Origin: Enterococcus sp. 9D6_DIV0238
GTDB taxonomy: Bacteria; Bacillota; Bacilli; Lactobacillales; Enterococcaceae
Direction: 5' to 3'
Assembly (NCBI RefSeq): GCF_002174455.2
Contig: NZ_CP147246.1
Coordinates: 647,501 to 711,500, forward strand
DNA length: 64,000 bases
In this document: positions 1 through 13,396 of the stretch, piece by piece
How the letters are laid out: every line of letters starts with the position of its first letter
Numbering within the stretch: the stretch's first letter is position 1
The notes under the pieces: generated by a model
What the model was told of the DNA's origin: nothing
Databases searched by the model: none
The model's input: the letters and a program-made list of their open reading frames with translations, nothing else
Made by a program: the position numbers and the translations under genes

Positions 1-2879
<2,879 letters not shown>

Positions 2880-3051
2880 AAAGTTGAACACGATCTTGCG
2901 ATCGTTAAGCTCATTTGTTTGCTAGCATATTGCTTCGCTTGTTAAAAATTGTTGTTTGTTTTCACCGTTGTGAAAACAACCTACACATTTGGTTTGTCTT
3001 ACTTTGTTCAGTTTTCAAAGGTCTACGTTGTTACCTCGCAGCAACTTTTAT

Positions 3052-3080
3052 ATCATATCAAATCTTCGATTTGATGTCAA
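3052..3080 (-). promoter_or_regulatory. rrn promoter P3 (closest to 16S)
   Basis: On the minus strand TTGACA (3080-3075) and TATGAT (3057-3052) are separated by 17 nt. The spacer contains the inverted repeat TCAAATCGAAGATTTGA. This is the best-matching sigma-A promoter of three in tandem and lies about 170 nt upstream of the 16S 5' end. Confidence 0.8.
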
Positions 3081-3150
3081 CACTTTTCTTAAAAAGCTTC
3101 AAAGTTTTTTTCTGCTTGGCGTTGTCGTTTGTTCCAACGACAACTTCATT

Positions 3151-3179
3151 AGTTTATCAGGTTGTTTGTTATTTGTCAA
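3151..3179 (-). promoter_or_regulatory. rrn promoter P2
   Basis: TTGACA (3179-3174) and TAAACT (3156-3151) with a 17-nt spacer on the minus strand. It lies about 100 nt upstream of P3 and reads towards the 16S gene. Confidence 0.65.
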
Positions 3180-3236
3180 CAACTTTATTCCTGATTTTTC
3201 AATGTTTTAATTGCTTTTTTCATCAGCAACTTTGTT

Positions 3237-3266
3237 ATTCTATCATGAATTACTTTTATTCGTCAA
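3237..3266 (-). promoter_or_regulatory. rrn promoter P1 (most distal)
   Basis: TTGACG (3266-3261) and TAGAAT (3242-3237) with an 18-nt spacer on the minus strand, the farthest of the three tandem sites. Nothing protein-coding is convincing between here and the end of the histidine kinase gene at 3507; the region is AT-rich. Confidence 0.6.
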
Positions 3267-3482
3267 GAAGAAATTTTACTTTTTTTCTCAACAAATTTCT
3301 AGTAAAGAACATCAATCAGAACATGTATAAATATAACAATACTTATCATAAAATGCAACTAGAAAATGCCTAAATTTCGTTCTTTTTTTTCTTAGCGAAC
3401 AAATTTAGATAACTTCAAATCAGCATTCGGTTTTTCTGCTACATTCATCATATATAGCTCTCAATCATTCGGCTAATTATCC

Positions 3483-3510
3483 AAAAAAAGTAGGTGCTTC
3501 TCGCACCTAC
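3483..3510 (-). terminator. Rho-independent terminator of the etaRS operon
   Basis: On the minus strand GTAGGTGC, a GAGAA loop and GCACCTAC form a perfect 8-bp stem followed by seven T residues. The stem starts inside the last codons of the histidine kinase gene. Confidence 0.85.
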
Positions 3511-5024
3511 TCGTTGTCTTCACTATTTTCTACTATTGGAATATGGATTCTGAATATCGTTCCTTGATGAATGACACTTTCAGCATCGATTCTTCCTTTA
3601 TAATTTTCCACCAATTGCTTGGCAATTGACAATCCTAATCCATTACCGCCTTTGTTTCTAGCTCTGGCTTTATCTACTCTATAAAAGCGATTAAAAATTT
3701 TATCGAGTTCGTCTTCTGAAATTCCTTCTCCAAAGTCCTGAATTGCGATTTCAAATTCATTTAGTGTTTTAGAGATCGAGATATGGACTTCTTTTCGAGT
3801 TGTAGAATATTTTACCGCATTATCTAAAATAATGATCAGCAATTGTTCAAAGTGATTACGATAAATCCCTAGCTTAACTTCATGCAGCAAATCATCATCC
3901 AGTGTGATCACAAAATCAGGATATAGAAGTTTGAAGTTATTAAACACCTGATACACGACTTGTTTAGCGTTAGTCGTGTGATTTGGGTAGAGTGTATCTA
4001 CTTGTTCTGCACGAGATAAATCCAGCATTTCTTGGACAAGGCTTTTCATTCGAGTGATTTCCTGTAAACTAGCCTCTAAAGATTCATCTAAAACCTCTGG
4101 ATCTTCTTTTCCCCAACGATTTAATAGATTTAAATGTCCCTCGATAATCGCGACTGGTGTCCGCAGTTCATGAGAAACATCTTCTACAAATTGTTCTTGT
4201 TGTTCAATATAGCGTCTCATACGATCTAACATTTCATTAAAGATTTCAGCAAGATCCGCCAACTCGTCATTTGAGTGTATGTCCGGCATGTGAATACTAG
4301 ACTGTGGATTTTTTCGAATCGTATCCATAGTATCTCTCAGTACTTTCAAAGGTTTCAAGAAATAAGAAGATAGTAGGAATCCTAATACACTGCTAAGTAT
4401 CAGTGAAATGACTTCCAAAATGATTAAGGTCAGCAACAAATGATTTTTAATTGCGTAAAAAGAAGACAGCTCATAGAAGGCTTGAATATAACCAGTTTTT
4501 TCTCTCGTACTCTTTGAATACACAGGTTGGATGATCAAGTAACCTGTTTTATCGTTTAATGTCTTGATCTCTGCCTTCTGCTTTCCTTTTTTGACCAATT
4601 GATTCTGTGCTTTTTGGGTTTCAAAAAGTAATGTTCCTTCTGGATCAAATACAGATAAAAATAGTGCCGGTTGTCCTAGCTCTGAAAGCATGCTGTCCAT
4701 CTCCATCAACGAACCTTCGACTGAAACTTTTTTGTTGTCCAGATCATTTGTATCCAAGCTTGGCGTTTTTAACTTTTCATAGACCTCCGATACAGTCAAA
4801 TCAGCTTCAACATTAGCCAAACGATTACCCACTTCGGCAACCGTCCTTTCAGCATTCTCCCGTTCTTTTTGGACAATGAGGCTAACAGATGTCTTATATG
4901 TAATAACAGCGAATATCGTAAAAACAACGAATATGAAGAAAGAACTTGCAAAGGCCCACTTGATCGTCAAAGAAGGCCCCTTCAGTTCTTTTCTTTCTAT
5001 CTTTTTTGATTTTAACGGTCTCAC
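3507..5024 (-). CDS. etaS: Sensor histidine kinase, EtaS/LisK-like
   Basis: Membrane sensor kinase of 505 residues, partner of the adjacent response regulator. Two hydrophobic helices (about residues 23-43 and 197-221) flank an extracytoplasmic sensor domain. A HAMP region follows (about 220-275), then a HisKA box with H285 in SHELRTP, and an ATPase domain with DNAVKYS (N box) and [10 protein letters not shown] (G2 box). The start is GTG, overlapping the regulator's stop by 4 nt, which implies translational coupling. The position next to gnd and the sequence resemble the EtaRS (LisRK-type) system of E. faecalis, which affects stress tolerance and virulence. That assignment is from memory of gene order and general similarity; the kinase call itself is firm. 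The signal sensed is not evident. Confidence 0.9.
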   Translation of the reverse strand: MRPLKSKKIERKELKGPSLTIKWAFASSFFIFVVFTIFAVITYKTSVSLIVQKERENAERTVAEVGNRLANVEADLTVSEVYEKLKTPSLDTNDLDNKKVSVEGSLMEMDSMLSELGQPALFLSVFDPEGTLLFETQKAQNQLVKKGKQKAEIKTLNDKTGYLIIQPVYSKSTREKTGYIQAFYELSSFYAIKNHLLLTLIILEVISLILSSVLGFLLSSYFLKPLKVLRDTMDTIRKNPQSSIHMPDIHSNDELADLAEIFNEMLDRMRRYIEQQEQFVEDVSHELRTPVAIIEGHLNLLNRWGKEDPEVLDESLEASLQEITRMKSLVQEMLDLSRAEQVDTLYPNHTTNAKQVVYQVFNNFKLLYPDFVITLDDDLLHEVKLGIYRNHFEQLLIIILDNAVKYSTTRKEVHISISKTLNEFEIAIQDFGEGISEDELDKIFNRFYRVDKARARNKGGNGLGLSIAKQLVENYKGRIDAESVIHQGTIFRIHIPIVENSEDNE

Positions 5025-5707
5025 GAGCGCATCACATATCCTGTTCCACGAACGGTTTGGATATAACTTTCTTCGCCAGGAACATCAATTTTATTACGCA
5101 AATAGCGGATATAAACATCAACTACGTTCGTTTCAACTTCTGTTTCATAACCCCACACTTTGTTTAAAAGAACATCTCGTGCTAAAACAACATTGACATT
5201 TTCCATCAATGTCAAAAGCAGCTCATACTCACGCTTAGTCAATTCTATCATTTCAGAATTACGGCGAACGACGCGATTTTCTTTTTCAATCGTTAAGTCA
5301 CGATATGTAATTGTTGTTTGTTTCGCTACATTTTTATCTCCTTCGATGTCGATACGACGAAGCAATGCACGTAAACGTGCCAAAAGTTCTTCAATTGCAA
5401 ATGGCTTTACGATATAGTCATCGGCACCATGATCTAAACCAGATACACGATCGATCACAGAATCACGAGCTGTCATCATGATGATCGGCGTATTTTTTAC
5501 TTGGCGGATTCTACGGCAAACTTCAAGACCATTTAATTCCGGCAACATCAAATCTAAAAGAATGGCATCCCACTCATCATTCAAGGCTGCTTCTAAGCCT
5601 GTACGTCCATTATAGTGAACTTCTGTCGTGTAACCTTCATGTTTTAATTCAAGCTCTACAAAACGAGCTAAGTTTTTTTCATCTTCAATAATAAGAATAT
5701 TACTCAT
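5021..5707 (-). CDS. etaR: OmpR-family response regulator, EtaR/LisR/CovR-like
   Basis: DNA-binding response regulator of 228 residues. The receiver domain has acidic residues near the N terminus (EDE), the phospho-acceptor D52 in LLDLMLP, a switch T in MMTARD and K in IVKPF. A C-terminal winged helix runs from about 130 to 226 and ends with RGTGYVM, typical of OmpR/PhoB proteins. The ribosome site GAGAGGAA precedes the ATG. A good -10 hexamer (TATAAT near 5755) lies about 50 nt upstream but I see no good -35, so transcription may depend on an activator or autoregulation (inference). It is the first gene of a two-gene operon with etaS. Confidence 0.92.
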   Translation of the reverse strand: MSNILIIEDEKNLARFVELELKHEGYTTEVHYNGRTGLEAALNDEWDAILLDLMLPELNGLEVCRRIRQVKNTPIIMMTARDSVIDRVSGLDHGADDYIVKPFAIEELLARLRALLRRIDIEGDKNVAKQTTITYRDLTIEKENRVVRRNSEMIELTKREYELLLTLMENVNVVLARDVLLNKVWGYETEVETNVVDVYIRYLRNKIDVPGEESYIQTVRGTGYVMRS

Positions 5708-5812
5708 TGGTTATTTTTCCTCTCTCTTTAAAAGCTATCTTAAAGCCTACCTATTATACCCACTTTTATCTTAAAAAGCTAGCAACAACCTATTTTCACT
5801 TCGTAACAGAGA

Positions 5813-5849
5813 GAAAACCATGAGAAGATTCTTAATCCCATGGCTTTCG
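5813..5849 (-). terminator. Terminator downstream of gnd
   Basis: Minus-strand imperfect stem GCCATGGGATTAAG / CTTCTCATGGTTTT, ending in TTTTCTCTC just after the gnd stop codon. The T run is short, so termination may be partial. Confidence 0.6.
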
Positions 5850-5855
5850 AACATA

Positions 5856-7277
5856 TTATTCTTCGTTATACCAGCTATAGTGGTATGTTCCTTCTTTATC
5901 AGTACGTTGATACGTATGAGCTCCAAAGTAATCTCTTTGTGCCTGAATAATGTTTGCAGGCAATCTTTCTGAACGATAAGAGTCATAGTATGCAATAGCT
6001 GAGGCAAATGTTGGTACTGGTACGCCAGCCTGTACAGCAATCGAAACAACATCACGTACGGATTGCTGATATTTTTTTGTAATATCGATAAAGTAGTCAT
6101 CTAAGAGTAAGTTCTCAATCGTTGGGTTTTTATCATATGCATCTGTAATTTTTTGTAAAAACTGTGCACGGATGATACATCCCGCACGCCAAATTTTTGC
6201 AATGTCGCCAAATGGCAGATCCCAGTCATAATCTTCTGATGCAACACGCAGCTGAGCAAAACCTTGAGCGTAACTCATGATTTTACTGAAATAAAGTGCT
6301 TCGCGGATTTTTTCGATCAATTCTTTCTTATCTCCTGAATACACTGCTTTTTCAGGTTTTGCTAATACTTTACTAGCTTTTACACGTTCCTCTTTATATG
6401 CTGAAATAAAGCGGGCGAAAACAGACTCAGTAATCAGTGGTAATGGTACACCCAAGTCTAAAGAGCTTTGGCTTGTCCATTTACCAGTTCCTTTGTTCCC
6501 AGCAGCATCTAAGATAACATCAACAATTGGCTGTCCTGTTCCTTCATCGTCTTTACGTGTCAAAATATCTGCAGTGATCTCCACAAGATAACTATCTAAT
6601 TCACCTTGATTCCACTCTTTGAAAATCTCAGCCATTTCGTCTACAGAAAGACCAAGGATATTTTTCATAAGATCATACGATTCTGCAATCAGCTGCATAT
6701 CTCCGTATTCGATACCGTTGTGGACCATCTTCACATAGTGACCAGCTCCGTTAGGACCGATGTATGTCACACATGGTTCACCATCTTCCGCTTTTGCAGA
6801 AATCTTTTCTAAAATAGGAGCGACTAATTCGTATGCTTCCTTCTGCCCACCAGGCATGATCGAAGGTCCTTTCAAAGCGCCTTCTTCACCACCTGAAACA
6901 CCAGTTCCGATGAAGTTGATTCCAGAGTTTGCTAATTCTTCATTTCTACGAATCGTATCTTTGAAGAATGTGTTTCCGCCATCGATCAAAATATCGCCTT
7001 TATCTAAATGAGGTAATAATTCTTGGATCGTTGCATCAGTCGCAAAGCCTGCTTGGACCATCAACATGATACGACGTGGTTTTTCAATAGAATCTACAAA
7101 CTCTTCGATCGTGTATGTTGCTTTAAAATTTTTATCAGGGTGCTCTTCAACAACATCTGTTGTTTTTGATCCTGTACGATTAAATAGAGCAACTGAATAG
7201 CCTCTACTCTCAATATTCAATGCTAGATTTTTTCCCATCACGGCCATTCCGACTACGCCAAATTGTTGTTTTGTCAT
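5856..7277 (-). CDS. gnd: 6-phosphogluconate dehydrogenase, decarboxylating
   Basis: Cytosolic enzyme of the oxidative pentose phosphate pathway: 6-phosphogluconate + NADP+ gives ribulose 5-phosphate, CO2 and NADPH. The chosen start gives 473 residues, the usual family length. It is an ATG preceded by AGGAGG; an upstream in-frame ATG at 7313 has no good ribosome site. The N-terminal Rossmann motif reads [15 protein letters not shown]. The substrate-binding stretch [11 protein letters not shown] and the catalytic K/N region ([15 protein letters not shown]) are intact. The C-terminal domain ends with the expected [10 protein letters not shown] and family tail. It is followed by etaR in the same direction after a weak terminator, the same neighbourhood as in E. 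faecalis (established, from memory). Confidence 0.97.
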   Translation of the reverse strand: MTKQQFGVVGMAVMGKNLALNIESRGYSVALFNRTGSKTTDVVEEHPDKNFKATYTIEEFVDSIEKPRRIMLMVQAGFATDATIQELLPHLDKGDILIDGGNTFFKDTIRRNEELANSGINFIGTGVSGGEEGALKGPSIMPGGQKEAYELVAPILEKISAKAEDGEPCVTYIGPNGAGHYVKMVHNGIEYGDMQLIAESYDLMKNILGLSVDEMAEIFKEWNQGELDSYLVEITADILTRKDDEGTGQPIVDVILDAAGNKGTGKWTSQSSLDLGVPLPLITESVFARFISAYKEERVKASKVLAKPEKAVYSGDKKELIEKIREALYFSKIMSYAQGFAQLRVASEDYDWDLPFGDIAKIWRAGCIIRAQFLQKITDAYDKNPTIENLLLDDYFIDITKKYQQSVRDVVSIAVQAGVPVPTFASAIAYYDSYRSERLPANIIQAQRDYFGAHTYQRTDKEGTYHYSWYNEE

Positions 7278-7453
7278 CTTGTATCCTCCTACTGTCTTTG
7301 AAAAGAAATTCATTAGAAGTTTCTTATAATCTACATTATTATAACGTAGAATGATTGATATGAAAACAAAAATAGTTCGATTACGTTCATTTTTATCGTT
7401 TATGTAAAATTCTAGACATTTCTTCTTCGCTCAAAAACACTTTCTCATAAAAT

Positions 7454-7489
7454 AAATCCCCTAGGCTCCATGGTTAGCCTAGGGGATTT
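7454..7489 (-). terminator. Strong hairpin downstream of rpmF
   Basis: A 14-bp perfect stem AAATCCCCTAGGCT / AGCCTAGGGGATTT with an 8-nt loop, followed on the minus strand by ATTTTAT. It is very stable but lacks a clean T run. It probably ends the yceD-rpmF transcript. Confidence 0.7.
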
Positions 7490-7511
7490 GGAACATTTTC
7501 AAAAAAATGTT

Positions 7512-7691
7512 TTATGCTTCTTTAGAGACTACGTCTTTTCCATCGTAATGACCACATGCTGGACATACGTGATGGCTTTTTCTCATTTCACCACAGTTTG
7601 AACATGCATTCAAACCTTTGATTGTTAATTTGTAGTGAGTACGGCGTTTGCCCTTTTTAGCTTTTGAAGTTCTTCTAGCTGGTACTGCCAT
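7512..7691 (-). CDS. rpmF: 50S ribosomal protein L32
   Basis: Fifty-nine-residue L32 starting [19 protein letters not shown], the universal L32 N terminus. It has an intact zinc ribbon (CSNC ... CPAC at roughly residues 30 and 43), so it is the zinc-binding (C+) form. The start is set by AAGGAGGTGG upstream of the ATG; a longer in-frame frame to 7745 is not translated. It lies 60 nt after yceD, the standard yceD-rpmF pairing of bacteria. The paired CxxC makes it sensitive to zinc supply (family knowledge). Confidence 0.97.
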   Translation of the reverse strand: MAVPARRTSKAKKGKRRTHYKLTIKGLNACSNCGEMRKSHHVCPACGHYDGKDVVSKEA

Positions 7692-7751
7692 TGGTGTTCC
7701 ACCTCCTTGTAAAGATGTGTGCAGCGAGTGCACGATATATTCCAATCTTAC

Positions 7752-8318
7752 TTAGTCATCATCGCTATCTGCTGTTTCATTAAATAACTCAGATAATTTG
7801 GCAAGACGAGGATCCGTTGTTTGTTGTGCTTCTGTTTCTCTTTTTTCCAAGTATGCTTCTTCTGACAAAACTTCCCAATCATTTCCTTTAGGCATGTCAT
7901 TGCTTGTTTGTTCTTCTTCTGTCAACACTTGGATCGGTATCGCTAAAAGAATGTTGTCTTCTACAGATTCGTCTAAATCGATCGTCGGCTTCTCCAACAA
8001 GATGATTTCTTCATCTGATAAACGGTCATCTTTGTTTTGATATTGTTCTTGTGTCATAAACACTTCGTCAACATCAATCACCATACTTAGCGGAACAGGA
8101 GTTAAAGAACGTGAAGATGGTACCGTTACAATAACATCGATTCGATAATGAATCAAATACTCCTCTTTGCCAACCGATAAGATTCCAGTCGTTTTTACAG
8201 GACTAACATCCAAAATCAAATGATCCCGCTTCATCAATGATGCTTTTAAATCTAATGTCTCCGAGAATTCTAATGGATTGTCTTTGTATTTATTTAGTTC
8301 TAGTAAAGACCATTTCAT
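7752..8318 (-). CDS. yceD: YceD family protein (DUF177), 23S rRNA accumulation protein
   Basis: About 188 residues, matching the DUF177/YceD family: a conserved N-terminal half with a DVSPVKTTG-like segment and a very acidic C terminus ending DSDDD. In E. coli YceD affects 23S rRNA levels and is always beside rpmF; the molecular role is poorly defined. The start chosen is ATG (8318) because AAGAGGTG is 8 nt away. In-frame GTG and ATG codons just upstream sit on the ribosome site itself. It is the first gene of the yceD-rpmF operon. Confidence 0.88.
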   Translation of the reverse strand: MKWSLLELNKYKDNPLEFSETLDLKASLMKRDHLILDVSPVKTTGILSVGKEEYLIHYRIDVIVTVPSSRSLTPVPLSMVIDVDEVFMTQEQYQNKDDRLSDEEIILLEKPTIDLDESVEDNILLAIPIQVLTEEEQTSNDMPKGNDWEVLSEEAYLEKRETEAQQTTDPRLAKLSELFNETADSDDD

Positions 8319-8475
8319 ATTCATCACCTCTTAACGCAACAAAAGCAATTATACAGGGGGATGAAAGCTTTGTCAATGAAATTTTCTTGACAGTATTTTC
8401 TTCTTTCACTTTTTTTCAGCTGAGTCTCTTCTATTCTTAATTTTTAATGGTAAAATAAACCAAAGGAGGAGTTAT

Positions 8476-9255
8476 ATGAATGCATTCAAATTTGAACATG
8501 TCTCTTTTATTCGGGATAAAAAGACACTGTTAAATAACGTAACTTGGTCCGTTGATTCATCTGAAAATTGGGCCATTTTGGGATTGAACGGTGCAGGCAA
8601 GACGTTGCTTTTACAATTGATTTGCGGTTACCTTTGGCCTTCATCCGGGAGGTTGGAAGTCTTAGATGAAGTTTTTGGGCATACCTCGATTCCAGAGCTA
8701 CAACGAAGGATCGGCTGGGTCAGCACTGCTTTGCAGTATCGAATGAAAAATTGGGAAACAGCTGAACGCATCGTTTTATCTGGTAAATTCGCCAGCATCG
8801 GCATCTACCAAGAGTATACAGACGAAGAGTTAGAGGAAGCTAAAATGATTTTGATTAACGCTGGCGGTACTTCATTGATCGGAAAAAAATATGAAGTGCT
8901 ATCTCAAGGCGAACGACAACTTGTGTTGATCTCTAGAGCTTTGATGGCACATCCAGAATTATTGATTCTAGATGAACCTTGTAACGGGCTTGATTTATTT
9001 GCACGAGAAAAACTACTGAATCAAATCCAGCAAATCGCAACTCAAAAAAATCATCCAACTTTGCTTTATGTGACACATCATACAGAAGAGATCCTTCCTT
9101 GTTTTGAACATTTGATGTTGTTGAAAGACGGAGAAATTTTTGCAAAAGGCGCTCGTGACAGCCTTTTTAACGAAAAAAACTTTACTGACTTTTATAATGA
9201 ACCCATTCAGATCGTTTCTTTAAAAGAAGATCGTTTTGCAGTCTACCCCAAATAA
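8476..9255 (+). CDS. Stand-alone ABC transporter ATP-binding protein (ModF/YlmA-like)
   Basis: A 259-residue single ABC domain: Walker A GLNGAGKT (about 36-43), Q-loop, signature LSQGERQ and Walker B LLILDEPCNGLD, then an H-loop in VTHHTEE. No permease gene is adjacent, and recQ converges from the other strand. The sequence resembles the B. subtilis YlmA / E. coli ModF type, a group of orphan ATPases not proven to energise transport. Start ATG follows AAAGGAGGAG. The ABC call is certain; substrate and partner are unknown. Confidence 0.85.
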   Translation: MNAFKFEHVSFIRDKKTLLNNVTWSVDSSENWAILGLNGAGKTLLLQLICGYLWPSSGRLEVLDEVFGHTSIPELQRRIGWVSTALQYRMKNWETAERIVLSGKFASIGIYQEYTDEELEEAKMILINAGGTSLIGKKYEVLSQGERQLVLISRALMAHPELLILDEPCNGLDLFAREKLLNQIQQIATQKNHPTLLYVTHHTEEILPCFEHLMLLKDGEIFAKGARDSLFNEKNFTDFYNEPIQIVSLKEDRFAVYPK

Positions 9256-9274
9256 TTGGAATAATGAGTGTTTA

Positions 9275-9333
9275 GCTTGATCAACTAAAGTGCATTTAGT
9301 CTATTCTACGCTTCAGTTGATCAAGCATTTTTA
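9275..9333 (+). terminator. Terminator between the ABC ATPase and recQ
   Basis: Twelve-bp perfect stem GCTTGATCAACT / AGTTGATCAAGC enclosing about 28 nt, followed on the plus strand by ATTTTTAATTTTC. It ends the ABC gene and may also serve convergent recQ. Confidence 0.75.
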
Positions 9334-11100
9334 ATTTTCTTTTGAAAAAGCTGTTATAGCCTCAATAATCTGTTCACCGTACTTATCCAACTTGTTTTGA
9401 CCTACTCCTTTTATTTGAAGCAGCTGAATCGAATTTTTAGGTCGTTTTTCACACATTTCTTTTAAGGTGCTATCTGAAAAAATTAGATATGGCGGAACGC
9501 CGGCATCCTGTGCTAAATCCAATCTTAGTCCTCTCAACACTTCAAACAATGCGTCATCTACAGCTGCAACTTTTCTTACGCGCTGATCTTCTTTTCTAAA
9601 AACTGTTTGTTTGCCTAATAACACCTGAACACCAGTAGGAGAAACAGATAACAACGGGTATTGTCCGTCAGATGGTGTCAAATATCTTTCTGCAGTGAGG
9701 TAGTCGATGAGCTGAGTGACTTCCTTTTGGGTACGATCTTTCATTAGTCCATAGGTCGGTAAACGATGGAAATGCCACTGATCGATTTTTTGATCCTTTG
9801 AACCTGTCAATACTTTACCAACCAACCCTTTACCAAATTTTTCTCCCATACGTTTGACGCATGACAGGACTTTTTGAGCATCGACTGTCACATCGACTAA
9901 TTCTCGTTCATCTAAACAATTGGAGCAGCGACCGCATTCTGTTCCCTGCTCACCAAAATAACGTAAAATGAACTGCTGTAAACACATTTGAGCATTGGCA
10001 TACTGTGACATTTCACGCAGCTTCATGTATTCTTTTTGCTTGTAGTCGATCGTCATCTCAGATTGATCGATAAAAAACTGCTGAATTTGCAGATCCTGAG
10101 GTCCGTATAACAATACAGCATCACTTGGCAGCCCATCACGACCAGCACGACCAGCCTCTTGATAGTAGGACTCAATATTCCCTGGAATTTGAGCATGGAT
10201 GACAAACCGTACATTACTCTTATTGATCCCCATACCAAATGCATTTGTAGCAACCATCACCTGTATTTTGTCAAATAGAAATTCCTCTTGATTATGATTT
10301 CGATCACTCTCATTCATGCCTCCGTGGTACATACCAACAGCAATTTTCTTACTTTTCAATAAATGATAGATCCGTTCTACTTCTTTTCTAGTGCTGGCAT
10401 AGACAATTCCCGACTGATCTTTGTTCATCTTTAAATATTCCAGCAAATAAACGTCGCGGTTTTGATCTTTCACCACTTGAAAGGATAAGTTTTCACGGGC
10501 AAATCCTGTTTGAACTTGATTCTGTTTTGGTATGTGTAATTGCTCTAAGATATCCTCTGCAACTTGAGGTGTCGCTGTAGCAGTCAATGCAATGACTGAA
10601 GGCTGTTGCTGAAATTGTTCGATGATTTTAGCTAAACGTAAATAACTAGGACGAAAATCATGTCCCCATTGCGAAATACAGTGTGCCTCATCCACAGCCA
10701 GTAAATCGATGGGCACATGTAAAAGCAGCTGCTGAAAATCAAATGACTCTAAACGTTCAGGTGCTACATAAAGCAGTTTAACTTTTCGGTCTACAGCCAG
10801 TTGAACTCGTTTGTTCATCTCTTGCTGAGAAATCGTGCTATTGATAAACGTCGCAGGGATCCCCATCATGTTGAGAGCATCGACTTGATCTTTCATCAAG
10901 GAAATCAACGGCGAAATCACTAAAGTCAAATTCTCTAAAGCAAGAGCAGGCAGTTGGTAGCAAATCGATTTGCCGCCGCCTGTGGGCATGATCCCTAATA
11001 CATTTTCTTTATTTAAGACATGATTGATGATTTCTTCTTGACCTTGACGAAAATCATCATAGCCAAATTTTTCTTTTAATAGTGCTTTTATGTCAATCAT
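9331..11100 (-). CDS. recQ: ATP-dependent DNA helicase RecQ
   Basis: A 3'-5' DNA helicase of 589 residues acting in recombination and replication-fork repair. Order of domains: SF2 helicase lobes with motif 0 (FRQGQ), Walker A (PTGGGKSICYQLP), DEAH box (VDEAHCISQWGHDFR, also the aromatic-rich loop), SAT-type motif TATATP and motif VI QEAGRAGRDG. The RecQ zinc domain (Cys cluster CLQQ ... CGRCSNC) follows, then a winged helix, then an HRDC domain over the last ~75 residues. Start ATG follows GGAGCG. It appears monocistronic and is full length. Confidence 0.96.
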   Translation of the reverse strand: MIDIKALLKEKFGYDDFRQGQEEIINHVLNKENVLGIMPTGGGKSICYQLPALALENLTLVISPLISLMKDQVDALNMMGIPATFINSTISQQEMNKRVQLAVDRKVKLLYVAPERLESFDFQQLLLHVPIDLLAVDEAHCISQWGHDFRPSYLRLAKIIEQFQQQPSVIALTATATPQVAEDILEQLHIPKQNQVQTGFARENLSFQVVKDQNRDVYLLEYLKMNKDQSGIVYASTRKEVERIYHLLKSKKIAVGMYHGGMNESDRNHNQEEFLFDKIQVMVATNAFGMGINKSNVRFVIHAQIPGNIESYYQEAGRAGRDGLPSDAVLLYGPQDLQIQQFFIDQSEMTIDYKQKEYMKLREMSQYANAQMCLQQFILRYFGEQGTECGRCSNCLDERELVDVTVDAQKVLSCVKRMGEKFGKGLVGKVLTGSKDQKIDQWHFHRLPTYGLMKDRTQKEVTQLIDYLTAERYLTPSDGQYPLLSVSPTGVQVLLGKQTVFRKEDQRVRKVAAVDDALFEVLRGLRLDLAQDAGVPPYLIFSDSTLKEMCEKRPKNSIQLLQIKGVGQNKLDKYGEQIIEAITAFSKEN

Positions 11101-11301
11101 GTGGTTCGCTCCATTCTTTGTATATGACAGTTATTTTAGCACGCCCTATCTTGCAATTCAATAAAGGATCGTGGTTCACCGTGAAACAAATTTGTTTTCG
11201 TGAAACATATTTATCCTTAACTCTTTTTCAAAAATCCTTATTTACCAAGCTTTATAAAATAGTATACGCATTTTTTTAGCTTTCCATTTAGAGTTATCCA
11301 C

Positions 11302-11342
11302 AAAAAAAGATGGGACACAACAATTATTGTCATGTCTCATCT
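11302..11342 (-). terminator. Terminator of typA
   Basis: Minus-strand stem AGATGAGACA(T)GACAA / TTGT(TG)TGTCCCATCT followed by seven T residues, 36 nt after the typA stop codon. The remaining 200 nt up to recQ hold only the recQ upstream region; no gene is visible. Confidence 0.8.
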
Positions 11343-11378
11343 AATTTCGTGTAGCTAAGAAATAGTCAAACGACGAGT

Positions 11379-13214
11379 TTATTCTGCTACTTTTTTCTTT
11401 TTACTTGCTTTTTCACGTTCGTTTTTGTTTAAAATTTGTTTTCTTAAACGGATGCTTTCTGGTGTTACTTCACAGTACTCATCTTCATTTAAGAATTCTA
11501 ATGATTCTTCTAATGTAAGCTTTTTAGGTTTTTTGATCACTGACGTTTGGTCTTTAGTTGCAGAACGTACGTTGGTCATTTGTTTAGCCTTCGTGATATT
11601 TACTGTTAAGTCATTATCACGGTTATTCTCACCGATGATCATTCCTTCGTAAACTTCAGTTGTTGGTTCTACAAAGACTGTTCCGCGTTCTTCAATACTC
11701 ATGATACTATACGTAGTTGCTTTACCTGTATCGATAGAAACAAGTGCGCCTTGGTGACGTCCACCGATCGTTCCTTGGATCATCGGTAAGTATTGATCAA
11801 AAGTATGGTGCATGATTCCATAACCACGAGTCATTGATAAGAACTCAGTTGTATAACCGATCAAACCACGAGCTGGCGCTAAGAAAATCAAACGAATTTG
11901 ACCATTACCAGTATGGATCATGTCTTGCATTTCACCTTTACGTTGGCTTAATGATTCAATGACACTACCCATATATTCTTCCGGTGTATCGATTTGAACA
12001 CGTTCAAAAGGTTCACATTTTACACCTTCGATCTCACGTTCAATAACTTCTGGACGAGATACTTGTAATTCATACCCTTCACGGCGCATGTTTTCGATCA
12101 AGATCGACAAGTGCAATTCACCACGACCAGAAACAGTCCAAGCATCTGGAGCAATTGGTTCTACGCGTAGTGATACGTCTGTTTGTAATTCCGCCATCAA
12201 GCGTTCTTCGATTTTACGCGCTGTGACAAATTTACCTTCACGACCGGCAAAGGGAGAGTTATTTACTAAGAATGTCATTTGTAATGTTGGTTCGTCGATG
12301 TGTAGAATCGGTAAAGCTTCTTGATGTGCTACATCAGCAACTGTTTCTCCAACGAAAATATCTTCCATACCAGAAACAGCAATCAAATCCCCAGCTTTTG
12401 CTTCATTGATCTCAACACGTTGTAAGCCGAAGAAACCAAAGATTTTCGTTACACGGAAATTTTTCACGCTGCCATCTAGTTTCATCAAAGCAACTTGATC
12501 GCCAACTTTCATTGTGCCTCGGAAAACACGACCAATACCAATACGTCCAACGTAATCATTGTAATCTAATAATGAAACTTGGAATTGTAATGGTTCATCT
12601 GAGTTATCAACTGGAGCTGGTACATGATTGATGATTTGATCAAAAATCGGCGCCATAGTTGGTTCTTGGTCTTCTGGGTTATCTGAATTACTTGAGGTTC
12701 CATTTAAAGCTGATGCATATACAACTGGGAAATCCAATTGATCATCATCTGCACCTAATTCGATAAATAATTCTAAGACTTCATCCACAACGTGCTCAGG
12801 ACGAGCAGATGGTTTATCGATTTTATTTACTACAACGATCGGTGTTACTTTTTGTTCTAATGCTTTTTTCAATACGAAACGAGTTTGAGGCATCGTTCCT
12901 TCGTAAGCATCGACAACTAAGACTACCCCATCGACCATTTTCATGATACGCTCTACTTCACCACCGAAGTCCGCGTGTCCAGGAGTATCTAAAATATTGA
13001 TGCGTGTGCCATTATAATCTACGGCTGTATTTTTGGCTAAAATCGTGATCCCACGTTCACTTTCGATCGCATTTGAGTCCATCGCGCGTTCTTGCAGCTG
13101 CGTATGTCCATCTAATGTTTGCGATTGTTTTAATAATTCATCCACCAAAGTTGTTTTCCCATGGTCGACGTGGGCGATGATTGCTACGTTTCTGATATCT
13201 TCTCTGTATTTCAC
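11379..13214 (-). CDS. typA: Translational GTPase TypA/BipA
   Basis: Ribosome-associated GTPase of 611 residues involved in 50S assembly and stress or cold adaptation. G1 AHVDHGKTT, switch [17 protein letters not shown]4 NKIDKP and G5 (SALNG) motifs are intact in the first 200 residues. Elongation-factor-like domains II, III and V follow, then the TypA-specific C-terminal domain with a lysine-rich tail. The start is GTG (13214) preceded by AAGGAG at a normal 8-nt distance. It is transcribed alone and terminated by its own hairpin. The 180 nt upstream to the suhB-like gene contain nothing I can assign. Confidence 0.96.
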   Translation of the reverse strand: MKYREDIRNVAIIAHVDHGKTTLVDELLKQSQTLDGHTQLQERAMDSNAIESERGITILAKNTAVDYNGTRINILDTPGHADFGGEVERIMKMVDGVVLVVDAYEGTMPQTRFVLKKALEQKVTPIVVVNKIDKPSARPEHVVDEVLELFIELGADDDQLDFPVVYASALNGTSSNSDNPEDQEPTMAPIFDQIINHVPAPVDNSDEPLQFQVSLLDYNDYVGRIGIGRVFRGTMKVGDQVALMKLDGSVKNFRVTKIFGFFGLQRVEINEAKAGDLIAVSGMEDIFVGETVADVAHQEALPILHIDEPTLQMTFLVNNSPFAGREGKFVTARKIEERLMAELQTDVSLRVEPIAPDAWTVSGRGELHLSILIENMRREGYELQVSRPEVIEREIEGVKCEPFERVQIDTPEEYMGSVIESLSQRKGEMQDMIHTGNGQIRLIFLAPARGLIGYTTEFLSMTRGYGIMHHTFDQYLPMIQGTIGGRHQGALVSIDTGKATTYSIMSIEERGTVFVEPTTEVYEGMIIGENNRDNDLTVNITKAKQMTNVRSATKDQTSVIKKPKKLTLEESLEFLNEDEYCEVTPESIRLRKQILNKNEREKASKKKKVAE

Positions 13215-13396
13215 TGTAATTGCTCCTTATCCTTTAGCCTTACGTCACTTGTTCATTAAATCCGACTGTTTATTATAGCAAACTTTTTTCATGAAATATA
13301 GTCTAAAGCTTTCAAAAGTTGTGAAAACTTCATGATTTTCTTGCTATTTTCTGAAAAATAGCACATTATTCGCTAAAAATCAACCTCAGACTTCGT

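Noticed and set aside
2915..3373. A 152-codon ORF upstream of the 16S gene
   Set aside because: It overlays the three rrn promoters on the opposite strand, is Phe/Leu-rich from T-rich DNA and lacks a ribosome site.
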